Below are positions 26,114 to 36,000 of a DNA stretch of 64,000 nt, piece after piece. The translations under genes and the position numbers were made by a program. Under the pieces are notes generated by a model, which was not told where the DNA came from, did not search any database, and saw nothing but the letters and a program-made list of their open reading frames with translations. This stretch comes from Halomonas sp. GT (GTDB lineage: Bacteria > Pseudomonadota > Gammaproteobacteria > Pseudomonadales > Halomonadaceae), in NCBI RefSeq assembly GCF_002082565.1, contig NZ_CP020562.1, positions 2,170,001 through 2,234,000 on the forward strand. Reading direction: 5' to 3'. How positions within the stretch are numbered: position 1 is the first letter of the stretch; each line of letters begins with the position of its first letter.

Positions 26114-27103
26114 CTAACCGCCAGTTGCATTCATGAACCGCAAAACCTGAACCTCACCATCGGTCGTAAAGTAATGGCGCTCTGGCTTTTTCTTCATTGC
26201 CGCCACAATGCTGGCTTTAAGCCGCTGGATATCACCTGGATAACGCCGCATTACAGCGCGTAAATCCACCGAGTGCTCATTGCCCAAACAAAGCAGTAGC
26301 CGTCCTTCCGCCGTCACTCGAACACGATTACAAGCAGCACAAAAATTGTGGCTATGGGGAGAGATAAAGCCAATGCGTGACTGGCTGTCTACCATACGAT
26401 AATAACGGGATGGCCCTAGGGTGCTCTCGGTGGTGGGTAGGAGTTGATAATGGTTTTCTATGGTCTCGCGTACCGCATCAGTGGAAAGAAAGGTTTCACC
26501 ACGGTTATGCTCGCTGATAGCGCCCAGGGGCATCTCCTCGATAAAGCTGATATCGACTTGTTCATCCCGGGCAAAGTTTACCAAGTCGATAATTTCGTCG
26601 TCATTACGCCCCTTAAGCAATACAGCGTTGAGCTTAATCGACTGAAAACCAGCGCGGCGTGCGGCACGGATACCCGCGATCACTTGGTTTAAGTCACCTG
26701 TTCGGGTTAATGCTTTAAAACGCTCGGGCTTGAGCGAGTCAAGGCTAATATTGAGCCGATGTAGCCCGCCTTGGCGCAAAGCATCGGCATGTTTGACCAG
26801 CCCTGAGCCATTGGTGCTCATAGCTAGCTCGCGCAGGCCCTCCAATTCACCGAGTTTTTGCACTAGCGTTAGCACGCCCTGGCTTACCAGCGGCTCACCG
26901 CCAGTTAGACGGATTTTTTCCACGCCCAGCTCGACGAATGCCTGCGAAAGGGTGGCTATTTCCTCAAGGGTCAGCAATTGGGCTCGAGGCAGGAAAGTCA
27001 TCTCCTCGGCCATGCAATATACACAGCGAAAATCACAACGATCAGTTACCGATATACGCAGGTAACGCACCGTACGGCCAAATCCATCGACCAAGACGCT
27101 CAT
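26114..27103 (-). CDS. moaA: GTP 3',8-cyclase, molybdenum cofactor biosynthesis
   Basis: A 329-residue radical-SAM enzyme that with MoaC turns GTP into cyclic pyranopterin phosphate. Cys23, Cys27 and Cys30 (CDFRCVYC) bind the SAM cluster, and the C-terminal [21 protein letters not shown] holds the second 4Fe-4S cluster. The protein ends in Gly-Gly, as active MoaA does. GGAG precedes the ATG. It closes the nar-moa run, following moeA by 112 bp, and supplies cofactor for NarG. Confidence 0.96.
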   Translation of the reverse strand: MSVLVDGFGRTVRYLRISVTDRCDFRCVYCMAEEMTFLPRAQLLTLEEIATLSQAFVELGVEKIRLTGGEPLVSQGVLTLVQKLGELEGLRELAMSTNGSGLVKHADALRQGGLHRLNISLDSLKPERFKALTRTGDLNQVIAGIRAARRAGFQSIKLNAVLLKGRNDDEIIDLVNFARDEQVDISFIEEMPLGAISEHNRGETFLSTDAVRETIENHYQLLPTTESTLGPSRYYRMVDSQSRIGFISPHSHNFCAACNRVRVTAEGRLLLCLGNEHSVDLRAVMRRYPGDIQRLKASIVAAMKKKPERHYFTTDGEVQVLRFMNATGG

Positions 27104-27215
27104 AGTGAGGGCTCCTCTACTTGAGAACTAACCAGCTGTATGTGTGGCTTGTGATCTGAAGACATACCCTCTCCTATAAACTACCAAGGTCAGTGGCCAC
27201 GGCTGGAAAAGTGAT

Positions 27216-28478
27216 TCAAGCGGCGAACTGATTGATGGGGTAGTAGTGATACGCCTCCCCTTCTGCCACATCGGTTTCGGCGTTAATCATTAAATAACCA
27301 TCAGCTTGGCTAGCCGCACCAAGCATATGCGAGCCCTGCCCACCTGCTAACTGCGCCACGGGACTCCCCTGTGACCAATCCAACACTACCCGTAATAGCT
27401 CGCAGCGCCCTTTGGGCCCACGCTGAGAGAAGCCCGCTATTACTGGAAAACACTGTAGCGCAGCTAAGTGCCGACCCTGCATAGCATGAATAAACGGCAG
27501 CGCCAGCAGTTGCCAGCCCACCAGCGAGGCCACAGGATTACCCGGCAGTGCCATTAACGGTGTGCAAGTGGAAGGCTCAGCACCTAGATAGCCGAATGCA
27601 AAGGGCTTTCCGGGTTTCATCGCAACACCATGAAAATGTAGCCCACCGCGCTGCTCGATCACCGGACGAACGTGATCCTCCTCGCCTACCGAAACACCAC
27701 CGGTGCATATCACCACATCTGCAATGGTTTGTGCGTGCTCAAAGGCCCGGTGCAATGACTGTGGCGAATCAGCGATGACGCCCAGATCCAGTACATCGCA
27801 CTGCGCTTGTGCGAGCAGTACGTTAAGCATGGCGCGATTGCTGTCGTATACCTGTCCCGGAGATCGCACCGTGCCTGGGGCAATCAGCTCATCGCCGGTT
27901 GAGAGCAATGCCACCCTTAGGCGCCGCTTGACGGCAACGATATTGATCCCGTGGCTTGCCAGAAGCGCAATCGACGCTGCATCAAGAAACTTACCCGCAG
28001 CGAGTAGCGGGGTTCCCATGCTGATCTCCTCGCCTTGACGGCGAATATTAGCGCCTAGCACCAAGCTACCCTCAAGATGTATATGCCCGCGCTTATCAAG
28101 GGTTACCCGCTCTTGAGGCACCACAATATCCGCCCCTATGGGTACCGGCGCGCCGGTGAAAATACGCGCGCAGCCCCCTTCGGGTAGCAGCATGACACCT
28201 GCGCCAGCTGGCACGCGTTGAAGAATGGGCAGGCCTGCACCGCGAGGTGCCGCTTGGTAATCAGCCAGACACAGCGCGTAACCATCCATAGCGCTATTGT
28301 CCACACCTGGCATATCAAGAGATGCAACCACCGTTTCTGCCAGCACTCGCCCCGCCGACTGGTCAAGGGAGACGTTTTCTACGGCATTAATCGGCGTGGC
28401 TGCGCCAATAACTCGTTGGCGGGCATCAAATAAATTTAACAAGCCGGGCGTGACTATTTCTGCGCAGTGACAGTTCAT
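27216..28478 (-). CDS. moeA: Molybdopterin molybdenumtransferase
   Basis: A 420-residue enzyme that inserts molybdate into adenylated molybdopterin. MPGVDNSAMDGYAL near residue 55, ALLSTGDEL near 190, ICTGGVSVGEEDHV near 255 and MALPGNPVASLVG near 320 are the MoeA signature segments. It overlaps moaB by four bases (ATGA), so the two are translationally coupled. Its place downstream of narGHJI and the isomerase gene suggests a copy dedicated to nitrate reductase. Confidence 0.95.
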   Translation of the reverse strand: MNCHCAEIVTPGLLNLFDARQRVIGAATPINAVENVSLDQSAGRVLAETVVASLDMPGVDNSAMDGYALCLADYQAAPRGAGLPILQRVPAGAGVMLLPEGGCARIFTGAPVPIGADIVVPQERVTLDKRGHIHLEGSLVLGANIRRQGEEISMGTPLLAAGKFLDAASIALLASHGINIVAVKRRLRVALLSTGDELIAPGTVRSPGQVYDSNRAMLNVLLAQAQCDVLDLGVIADSPQSLHRAFEHAQTIADVVICTGGVSVGEEDHVRPVIEQRGGLHFHGVAMKPGKPFAFGYLGAEPSTCTPLMALPGNPVASLVGWQLLALPFIHAMQGRHLAALQCFPVIAGFSQRGPKGRCELLRVVLDWSQGSPVAQLAGGQGSHMLGAASQADGYLMINAETDVAEGEAYHYYPINQFAA

Positions 28479-29053
28479 AAGCGCTCCGAAACATGCGACG
28501 TCTTTTCTACTTGACGACCACTACAAGCAGGAGCAGAAGGCAACACCATTGCTACAAAGTTGCAGGGCCGAGTGCGGGAGTCCAACTGCAATGAGATGAT
28601 TTTTTCCCACGCCAATTCACATGCTTTGGGCGAACCGGGCATCGCAAACAACAAAGTCTGGTTGGCAACCCCGGCCACCGCCCGAGATTGAATAGTCGAC
28701 GTGCCAATCGTTTGCAGAGAGTAGTAGCGAAACAGCTCGCCATACCCCTCAATTGCTTTGTCAAAAAGAGGAACTAACGCCTCAGGTGTGGTATCGCGAG
28801 CAGTGAAGCCCGTACCGCCATTCACCAGGATCGTCTGAATTTCGTTACGCGCAATCCATTCCGAAACCACAGCACGAACCTGATAAATATCATCAGGCAC
28901 GATGCGCCGCTCCATTAAGTTATGGCCGCTTTCAATAAGATGCGCGGCGAGTAAGTCACCACTGCCATCCTCATCGAATCCACGCGTATCGGAAACGGTT
29001 AACACCGCGATGCCAAGCGGAGTGAAAAGTGCATCTACGGGAACATGGGACAT
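28475..29053 (-). CDS. moaB: Molybdenum cofactor biosynthesis protein B
   Basis: About 192 residues of the MoaB/MogA fold, which adenylates molybdopterin. AVLTVSDTRGFDEDGSG near residue 18 and VNGGTGFTARDTTPEAL near residue 80 are the nucleotide- and pterin-binding loops. The C-terminal 20 residues after the fold are not conserved. ATG 29053 is preferred because AGGAGAG lies just upstream; an in-frame TTG is at 29056. It lies between the isomerase gene and moeA in the nar transcript. Confidence 0.93.
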   Translation of the reverse strand: MSHVPVDALFTPLGIAVLTVSDTRGFDEDGSGDLLAAHLIESGHNLMERRIVPDDIYQVRAVVSEWIARNEIQTILVNGGTGFTARDTTPEALVPLFDKAIEGYGELFRYYSLQTIGTSTIQSRAVAGVANQTLLFAMPGSPKACELAWEKIISLQLDSRTRPCNFVAMVLPSAPACSGRQVEKTSHVSERL

Positions 29054-29083
29054 CAAGCCTCTCCTATTAGCGTTTCTATTGCT

Positions 29084-29905
29084 CTATTGCAGCAAGCTGC
29101 CGCCAGCATCGTCATCCAGCACAATCCCTTCAACGCCTATTTCGCTCTCTAACATCAGCAAATAGTGACGCAGCGCACGTCGAGTTGCCTGCTCCCGTAG
29201 GCTATGGCGAACTCGGTCGATAACCTGATCGAAAGGTAACGTCCGGCCTTCTTTTCGTTCGTCAATACTGACCACATGCCAGCCATAGCGAGACGCCAAG
29301 GGGCGCTCATGGAGACCTGCGGGCAGGTGCTGCAAAGCGCGATCCAACTCTGGAACGGTTTGCCCCGACACTAGCCAACCCAAATCACCATCCAGCTCTT
29401 TTGAAGGGCACACGGAGTGGTGTTGAGCAAATTCGGCAAACCGTTCGGGTATCTCATTAAGCTGTTCGAGTAGCTTCTCACCAAGCTGGTAAGCGTCGTC
29501 GCGACCCTGGGAGTCATCGGGTGCAGCCGCGAGCAGGATATGCCGAACGCGTAACTGCACCGGCTCACTGAAGCGCTCTCGGTGGGTGTCAAAAAAGCGC
29601 TGGCAATCTGCTTCCCCCGGTTCCGGCACCTCAAGCTCCTGTTCCAGCAAGGCAGCAATCGTCGCATCTTCCTGCGCTTCGCTAACGTCCTGTGCCGATA
29701 GTAGGCCCAGGACGCTAGCACGCTGGCGAAGCAGCTCTCGGACCACCAGCGCACGGGCCGCCTGAAGCTGAGCCTCCCCCGCTGTTTCGGCGGGGTGATA
29801 CTGCATCTCTAACGCAATCGTTGCTTCATCAATAGGGGTGTCGCCGACACGTACCGGAGGCGCAGCGACGCCCCCAGGTAGCTGTTCGATATCAATCATC
29901 TGCAT
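29084..29905 (-). CDS. Parvulin-type peptidyl-prolyl isomerase of the nar operon
   Basis: A 273-residue PpiC-like protein (rotamase domain roughly residues 120-230): LRVRHILLAA, the FAEFAQHHSVCPSKELDGDLGWL block and ASRYGWHVVSIDERK are the parvulin core strands. The N-terminal 110 residues are helical and resemble the NifM/SurA chaperone arm. No signal peptide is visible, so it is probably cytoplasmic. A parvulin gene directly after narI is known in Pseudomonas-type nar operons and is thought to help nitrate reductase maturation. GAGGAG precedes the ATG. Confidence 0.9.
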   Translation of the reverse strand: MQMIDIEQLPGGVAAPPVRVGDTPIDEATIALEMQYHPAETAGEAQLQAARALVVRELLRQRASVLGLLSAQDVSEAQEDATIAALLEQELEVPEPGEADCQRFFDTHRERFSEPVQLRVRHILLAAAPDDSQGRDDAYQLGEKLLEQLNEIPERFAEFAQHHSVCPSKELDGDLGWLVSGQTVPELDRALQHLPAGLHERPLASRYGWHVVSIDERKEGRTLPFDQVIDRVRHSLREQATRRALRHYLLMLESEIGVEGIVLDDDAGGSLLQ

Positions 29906-29949
29906 GTTATTTCTCCTCTATATAAAACTGAGCGTGCGGAGAGCTGTTC

Positions 29950-30642
29950 TCAGCCGCGGCGGCGGACAAGCTGATAGCGCCGGGTTACATAGCCAAACGG
30001 CGCGCTCCACACATGCACCAAGCGGGTAAAAGGGAACAACAGGATGATGGTTAAGCCGATAAAGATATGCAGTTTGTAGATCCACGACACTTCCTGCATG
30101 TAGTCCGCTGCGCCGCCGCTGAAGAAGACTATCGACTGTGCCCAGCTGGAGAGGGTTAGCATCATTTCACCGTCCATATGGCCTAGCGAGAAGATGATGG
30201 TCACCATGCCAAGGCCCGCCTGCAAAACGATCAACCCCAGGATCAGGGTATCCATCAAGCTGGAAGATTGACGCACGCGTGGATTAAAGATGCGCCGATA
30301 TAGCAGCATGGCACCGCCCACCAGGCACATGACACCGGCAATACCGCCCACCACGATAGCCACTAGCTGTTTAGTACCGGCGTGCAGAAACGGCGCGTAA
30401 ACCCAGTGCGGTGTGAGCATGCCTACCAGATGGCCGAAGAAAATCACGATAATACCGATATGAAACAGGTTGCTGCCCAGGCGCATATTCTTTGAAGAGA
30501 GCATCTGGCTAGAACCGGTCTTCCAGGTGTACTGACCATGATCGAAGCGGAGCAGGCTGCCAAGCAGGAACACCGTGCCAGCGAGATAGGGGTAGTAACC
30601 GTAGATCAGATGGGTTAAATAATGCGCAATCGCGTCATACAT
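29950..30642 (-). CDS. narI: Respiratory nitrate reductase gamma subunit (cytochrome b)
   Basis: A 230-residue membrane subunit that takes electrons from quinol and passes them to NarH. Five hydrophobic segments are visible. The haem ligands are present with the known spacing: His61 and His71 (ten apart) in LFHIGIIVIFFGH, and two C-terminal histidines 18 apart in YKLHIF...RLVH. ATG 30642 is chosen because AGGAGA precedes it and MYDAIAHYL begins the conserved part; the longer frame to 30687 only overlaps narJ. Confidence 0.95.
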   Translation of the reverse strand: MYDAIAHYLTHLIYGYYPYLAGTVFLLGSLLRFDHGQYTWKTGSSQMLSSKNMRLGSNLFHIGIIVIFFGHLVGMLTPHWVYAPFLHAGTKQLVAIVVGGIAGVMCLVGGAMLLYRRIFNPRVRQSSSLMDTLILGLIVLQAGLGMVTIIFSLGHMDGEMMLTLSSWAQSIVFFSGGAADYMQEVSWIYKLHIFIGLTIILLFPFTRLVHVWSAPFGYVTRRYQLVRRRG

Positions 30643-30655
30643 GGTGATTCTCCTA

Positions 30656-31468
30656 TTAACGATCGGCGGAAGGAGCGGAAGAGGCATTTAAAGACGGGGC
30701 AGGCATAATGCGTACCGGCTGGCTCTGAACGGTGTGTTTGCGCTCAGCCAGTCGGCGACCTTCAGCAGACTGCAGCGCACAATCCTCATCAGAGGTCGCT
30801 GAGAAACGCACCGCTTCTTCTTCCCATACAGCGTCTAATGCTTCGGGGGTGTTGTCCGGCGCTTCTTTTTTGACCTGGGGCCGATGCTCCTCGACATCTC
30901 CCTCGGCGCCGATTAATGCCAATAGTGACAGCGGTACCAGCGCGTGATCCGCTCCCCGCTCCTCCAGCCGTGCCGTCAGCAACGCCAGGATATGGCGTAT
31001 TTCGCCCAGCCAGCGGCCAATCTCGGCGTCGTCGCACATTGAAAGGTATTCAAGAAATACCGGTAGATGATCGGGCAGTTCACGGGCATCCAGCTCGAAA
31101 CCGGCCGCGCTGTACTCGGCCATAAGATCCACCATGGCCTGGCCACGGTCACGTGATTCACCGTGTACGTGTTCGAATAACAGCAGCGACGTAGCCCGCC
31201 CCTTATCGAACATGGCGACGTACTCGGCCTGCAGCTCAAGCAGGTCGCCCTCTTGGAGACGCTGACACCACTCCATTAGTGACGACTTGAGAGCCGCCCC
31301 CAGGCGGCGCTCGGCATTGAGAATTTCGATGAGTTCGCCGCAGGCATCCTGCAGTTCCTGGGTCGGGTAATCGAGCAGGCGGGCCAGTACGCGTAGGCTA
31401 CGCATACCCTGTAGCGGCTCGAACGACGGCTCTACCGGGGTCGGCGATTGGGTAGCGGCTTCAGTCAT
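30656..31468 (-). CDS. narJ: Nitrate reductase maturation chaperone (delta subunit)
   Basis: About 270 residues of the NarJ/TorD chaperone family, which holds apo-NarGH in the cytoplasm until the molybdenum cofactor and iron-sulfur clusters are inserted. RLLDYPTQELQDACGEL near residue 32, the central LLLFEHVHGESRDRG and the PDHLPVFLEYLS segment are the family's conserved helices. ATG 31468 lies in the narH stop region (ATGACTGA, eight-base overlap) behind GAGGAG. The C-terminal 60 residues are acidic and poorly conserved. Confidence 0.94.
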   Translation of the reverse strand: MTEAATQSPTPVEPSFEPLQGMRSLRVLARLLDYPTQELQDACGELIEILNAERRLGAALKSSLMEWCQRLQEGDLLELQAEYVAMFDKGRATSLLLFEHVHGESRDRGQAMVDLMAEYSAAGFELDARELPDHLPVFLEYLSMCDDAEIGRWLGEIRHILALLTARLEERGADHALVPLSLLALIGAEGDVEEHRPQVKKEAPDNTPEALDAVWEEEAVRFSATSDEDCALQSAEGRRLAERKHTVQSQPVRIMPAPSLNASSAPSADR

Positions 31469-33023
31469 GACGAGACTCCTCAAGTTGTGGCTGCGGATCG
31501 AAGACCTCTACCGGTTTCACCAACACGCTGGTCTGCTTACGGCCATTAAACAGGTTGGGCTGGCTCTCACCGTGGCAACCATCACCAAAGGTAAAGCCGC
31601 ATCCTCCCCGTTCCGGGAAGGCTTCGGTGGCCATTTCCCGATGGCTGGTGGGGATCACAAACCGATCCTCGTAGTTGGCAATGGCCAGGTAGCGGTACAT
31701 CTCCTCTACTTGGGCGACGCTCAGCCCCACGGCATCGAGCACGTCGGCGTTGGGGGCACCCTCTACGTGCTTGCCGCGCATGTAGACACGCATCGCCATT
31801 AAGCGCTTGAGTGCCAACACCACGGGCTCCTCTTCACCGGCAGTCAACAGGTTAGCCAGGTACTTCACCGGGATACGCAGTGATTCAATCTTCGGCAGGA
31901 TGCCGTCAAACTCGACATGCCCCGCCTCAGCGGCGGACTGAATCGGCGACAGCGGCGGCACGTACCACACCATCGGCAGCGTGCGGTATTCCGGGTGCAG
32001 TGGCAGCGCCAACCCCCAGTCGATAGCCATCTTGTAAACCGGTGAGGCCTGGGCGGCTTTGATGACGTTATCCTGAATGCCATCCCGCTTGGCCTGGGCA
32101 ATCACTTCCGGATCGTTGGGATCTAGGAAAATCTCGCACTGGCGGTGGTAGAGGTCACGCTCATCCGGGGAGCTTGCCACTTCCTCGATGCGATCAGCGT
32201 CATACAGCAGCACGCCGAGATAGCGAATGCGGCCCACACAGGTCTCGGAGCAGATGGTCGGCTGACCGGCCTCGATACGCGGGTAGCAGAAGATGCACTT
32301 CTCGGACTTACCGCTTTTCCAGTTGTAGTAGATCTTCTTGTAGGGGCAGCCGGAGATACACATCCGCCAGCCACGGCACTTGTCCTGGTCGATTAGAACG
32401 ATGCCATCCTCTTCCCGCTTGTAGATTGCACCGCTCGGGCAGGAGGCGACGCAGGTGGGGTTCAAGCAGTGCTCGCACAGGCGCGGCAGATACATCATGA
32501 AGGTGTTTTCGAACTGGCCGTAAATATCTGCCTGCACCTTTTCGAAGTTGGCGTCTTTGCGCCGCTTGGCAAACTCGGTGCCGAGAATCTCTTCCCAGTT
32601 CGGACCCCATTCGATCTTTTTCATACGCTGACCGGAAATCAGCGAGCGCGGACGCGCCACCGGCTGGTGCTCACCGATCTTGGCGGTATGCAGGTGTTGG
32701 TAGTCGAACGCGAACGGCTCATAGTAGTCATCCATTTCAGGCAGGTCGGGGTTGGCGAAGATATTCGCCAGCACCCGCCATTTGCCACCAATACGCGGTT
32801 CAATCCGACCGTCGTTACGGCGCATCCAGCCGCCCTTCCACTTGGCCTGGTTCTCCCACTCTTTGGGATAGCCGATACCGGGCTTCGTCTCGACATTGTT
32901 GAACCAGGCGTACTCCATACCTTCGCGACTGGTCCAGACATTTTTGCAGGTCACCGAACAGGTGTGGCAACCGATACACTTATCAAGGTTGAGAACCATG
33001 CCTACCTGGGAACGAATCTTCAT
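31461..33023 (-). CDS. narH: Respiratory nitrate reductase beta subunit
   Basis: A 520-residue electron-transfer subunit with one 3Fe-4S and three 4Fe-4S clusters. Cys16-x2-Cys19-x2-Cys22-x3-Cys26 opens the first set; CEHCLNPTCVASCPSG, CRGWRMCISGCPYKK and CIFCYPRIEAG follow. The Trp in CRGWRMC replaces a cysteine and marks the 3Fe-4S site, as in the Escherichia coli protein. It overlaps narG by four bases (ATGA) and narJ by eight. It passes electrons from NarI haem to NarG. Confidence 0.97.
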   Translation of the reverse strand: MKIRSQVGMVLNLDKCIGCHTCSVTCKNVWTSREGMEYAWFNNVETKPGIGYPKEWENQAKWKGGWMRRNDGRIEPRIGGKWRVLANIFANPDLPEMDDYYEPFAFDYQHLHTAKIGEHQPVARPRSLISGQRMKKIEWGPNWEEILGTEFAKRRKDANFEKVQADIYGQFENTFMMYLPRLCEHCLNPTCVASCPSGAIYKREEDGIVLIDQDKCRGWRMCISGCPYKKIYYNWKSGKSEKCIFCYPRIEAGQPTICSETCVGRIRYLGVLLYDADRIEEVASSPDERDLYHRQCEIFLDPNDPEVIAQAKRDGIQDNVIKAAQASPVYKMAIDWGLALPLHPEYRTLPMVWYVPPLSPIQSAAEAGHVEFDGILPKIESLRIPVKYLANLLTAGEEEPVVLALKRLMAMRVYMRGKHVEGAPNADVLDAVGLSVAQVEEMYRYLAIANYEDRFVIPTSHREMATEAFPERGGCGFTFGDGCHGESQPNLFNGRKQTSVLVKPVEVFDPQPQLEESRHD

Positions 33024-36000
33024 TTCACGGCCTCCTGAGCACTGTTCTTGAGAGCACTGTTCTTAAGAGCCACGTTCTCCTGAACACTGTCATTGCCTTC
33101 ACCATCCAGCCAGTCAACGTGTTTCATCTTGCGCACTAACACGAACTCATCGCGGTTTGAGCCGACGGTGCCGTAGTAATTAAAACTGTAAGAGAGCTGC
33201 GCGTAGCCGCCGATCATATGGGTTGGCTTGGGGCAGACACGGGTGACCGAGTTGTGAATACCGCCCCGCGTACCGGTGACCTCAGAGCCAGGGACGTTCA
33301 CGTTGCGCTCCTGGGCGTGGTACATCATCACCATGCCCGCTTTGACCCGCTGGCTGACCACTGCCCGCGCGGCAATCGAGCCGTTGGCGTTGTAGACCTC
33401 GATCCAGTCGTTGTCCTCGATATCGATCTCAGCCGCGTCTACCTCGGAGAGCCACACCACCGGGCCGCCTCGGTTAAGCGTCAACATCAGCAGGTTGTCC
33501 GAGTAAGTGGAGTGAATGCCCCACTTCTGGTGCGGCGTGAGGAAGTTCAGCGCCTTGCTCTTGAAGCCGTTGTCGGCGGGAAGCTGGAAGCCTTTGGCCG
33601 CCTTGGTATCGATGGGTGGGCGATAGACCAGCAGGCTTTCACCGAAAGCGCGCATCCAGGCATGATCCTGATAGAACTGCTGACGACCACTCACGGTGCG
33701 CCATGGAATCAGCTCGTGAACGTTGGTGTAACCGGCGTTATAGGAAACATGCTCATCCTCAAGGCCAGACCAGGTCGGGCTGGAGATAATCTTGCGCGGC
33801 TGGGCGACAACATCGCGAAAGCGAATTTTTTCATCAAACTTGGGCCTCGCCAGGTGGGTGTGATCACGCCCGGTAATCTTGGAAAGCGCATCCCACGCTT
33901 TTACTGCCACGGCGCCATTGGTTTCCGGTGCCAGGGTCAGAATCATCTCGGCGGCATCGATAGCGCTGTCAATTAACGGGCGGCCTTTATGTGGGCCATC
34001 CAGCTTGCGATGGTTAAGTTTGCCCAGCAGCTCGACTTCCGCATCGGTATTCCAAGCGATGCCCTTGCCGCCGTTACCGATGCTTTCCAGAAGTGGCCCT
34101 ACAGAGGTGAAGCGCTCATAGGTTTCGGGATAGTTGCGCTTGACTTCAATCAGCGATGGCATGGTCTTGCCGGGAATTGGCGCGCATTCGCCCTTCTTCC
34201 AATCCATCACCGCCGGCTGGGCCAACTCTCCTGGCGAGTCGTGCTGCATCGGCAGCGTGACCAGGTCGGTCTCTTCGCCCAGGTGGCCTACACACACCTT
34301 GGAGAATGCTTTGGCAATGCCCTTGTAAATATCCCAGTCGCTGCGCGATTCCCAGGCTGGGTCGGTGGCGGCAGTCAAGGGGTGAATAAAGGGGTGCATG
34401 TCAGAAGTGTTAAGGTCGTCCTTCTCATACCAGGTCGCCGTAGGCAGCACGATATCCGAGTAGAGGCAGGTGGTGGACATGCGGAAATCCAGCGTCACCA
34501 GCAGGTCGAGCTTGCCTTCCGGCGCCTCGTCACGCCATACGACTTCTTCGGGCTTCTGGCCGCCGAAGTCGCCCAGATCTTTACCCTGAATACCGTGGCG
34601 AGTACCCAGCAGGTACTTGAGCATGTACTCATGGCCCTTACCGGAACTACCCAGCAGGTTGGAGCGCCAGATGAACATATTGCGCGGGAAGTTCTCTGGC
34701 GCATCCGGGTCTTCCGCGGCAAAGCGCAGCTCACCGCTCTTAAGCTGCGCAACGGCATAGTCGGCTGTCGACATAACCGCGGCTTCGGCTTTTTTCGCTA
34801 GGCGTAGCGGGTTAGTGTCCAGCTGTGGTGCTGACGGCAGCCAGCCCATGCGCTCAGCACGCACGTTAAAGTCGATCAGGCTACCGGGGTAATCCTCGGC
34901 CTTGGCCAACGGCGAAAGAATTTCTTTAATCTCAAGCTTCTCGTAGCGCCACTGGGAGGAGTGACTATAGAAGAAGGAAGTAGAGTTCATGTGGCGCGGC
35001 GGGCGCTGCCAGTCGAGGCCAAAGGCCAACGGCGTCCAGCCAGTCTGCGGGCGCAGTTTTTCCTGACCTACATAGTGAGCCCAGCCGCCGCCGCTCTGGC
35101 CGATACAACCACACATGACCAGCATGTTAATCAGACCGCGGTAGTTCATGTCCATGTGGTACCAGTGGTTCATACCGGCACCAACGATGATCATGCTACG
35201 GCCGTTGGTTTTATGGGCATTGTCAGCGAACTCTCGAGCAATGCGGGTGCACTGCTCTGCTGGGACACCGGTGATTTTCTCCTGCCACGCGGGGGTATAG
35301 GGGCGGATCTGATCAAACGAGGTCGCGCCATCATCTTCGCCGTCGCCGACAAAGCCACGGTCGATACCGTAGTTGGCACACATCAGATCAAAAACGGTGA
35401 CCGCCAGCATGTCGCTGCCATCGGCTCTCTTAAGCCGTTTGGCGGGCAAATTGTGGAACAGTAGGTCATCGGCGGCGCCAACACCGGCCCCTTTGACGTG
35501 TTCAAAGTGCTCGTGCTCGATGCCACCGAAGTAAGGGAACGCCACGCGCGCGACGCTATCGTGGTGGTTGGCCAAACTTAGTAACGGCTTGATTTCAGTG
35601 CCTGCGGCGTCCAGCGACTCCAGATTCCACTTGCCCACTTCATCACCGGTTTCGCCCCAGCGGAAACCGATGGAGCCGCGCGGCACCACCAACTGGTCAC
35701 GGGTTTCGTCCCAGGCAACGGTTTTCCACTCGGGATTGTTTTCCTGGCCCAGGGCAGCATCAAAATCACTGGCACGCAGCTGGCGACCCGGTGCGAAGCT
35801 GCCATCTTCACGCACTTCCAGTTCCACCAGGAACGGCATGTCGGTATAGCGGCGCACATAGTCGGTGAAATAGGCGCTGGGGTTCTCAAGGTGGAATTCC
35901 TTGAGGATCACGTGCCCCATGGCCATCGCCAGGGCGGCATCGGTGCCCTGCTTGGCGGAAAGCCACTCGTCGGTCAGCTTGGAGACTTCGGCATAGTCCG

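Noticed and set aside
33218..34801. Long plus-strand frames (252 and 270 codons)
   Set aside because: Shadows of narG produced by its GC-rich codon pattern; no family motifs.
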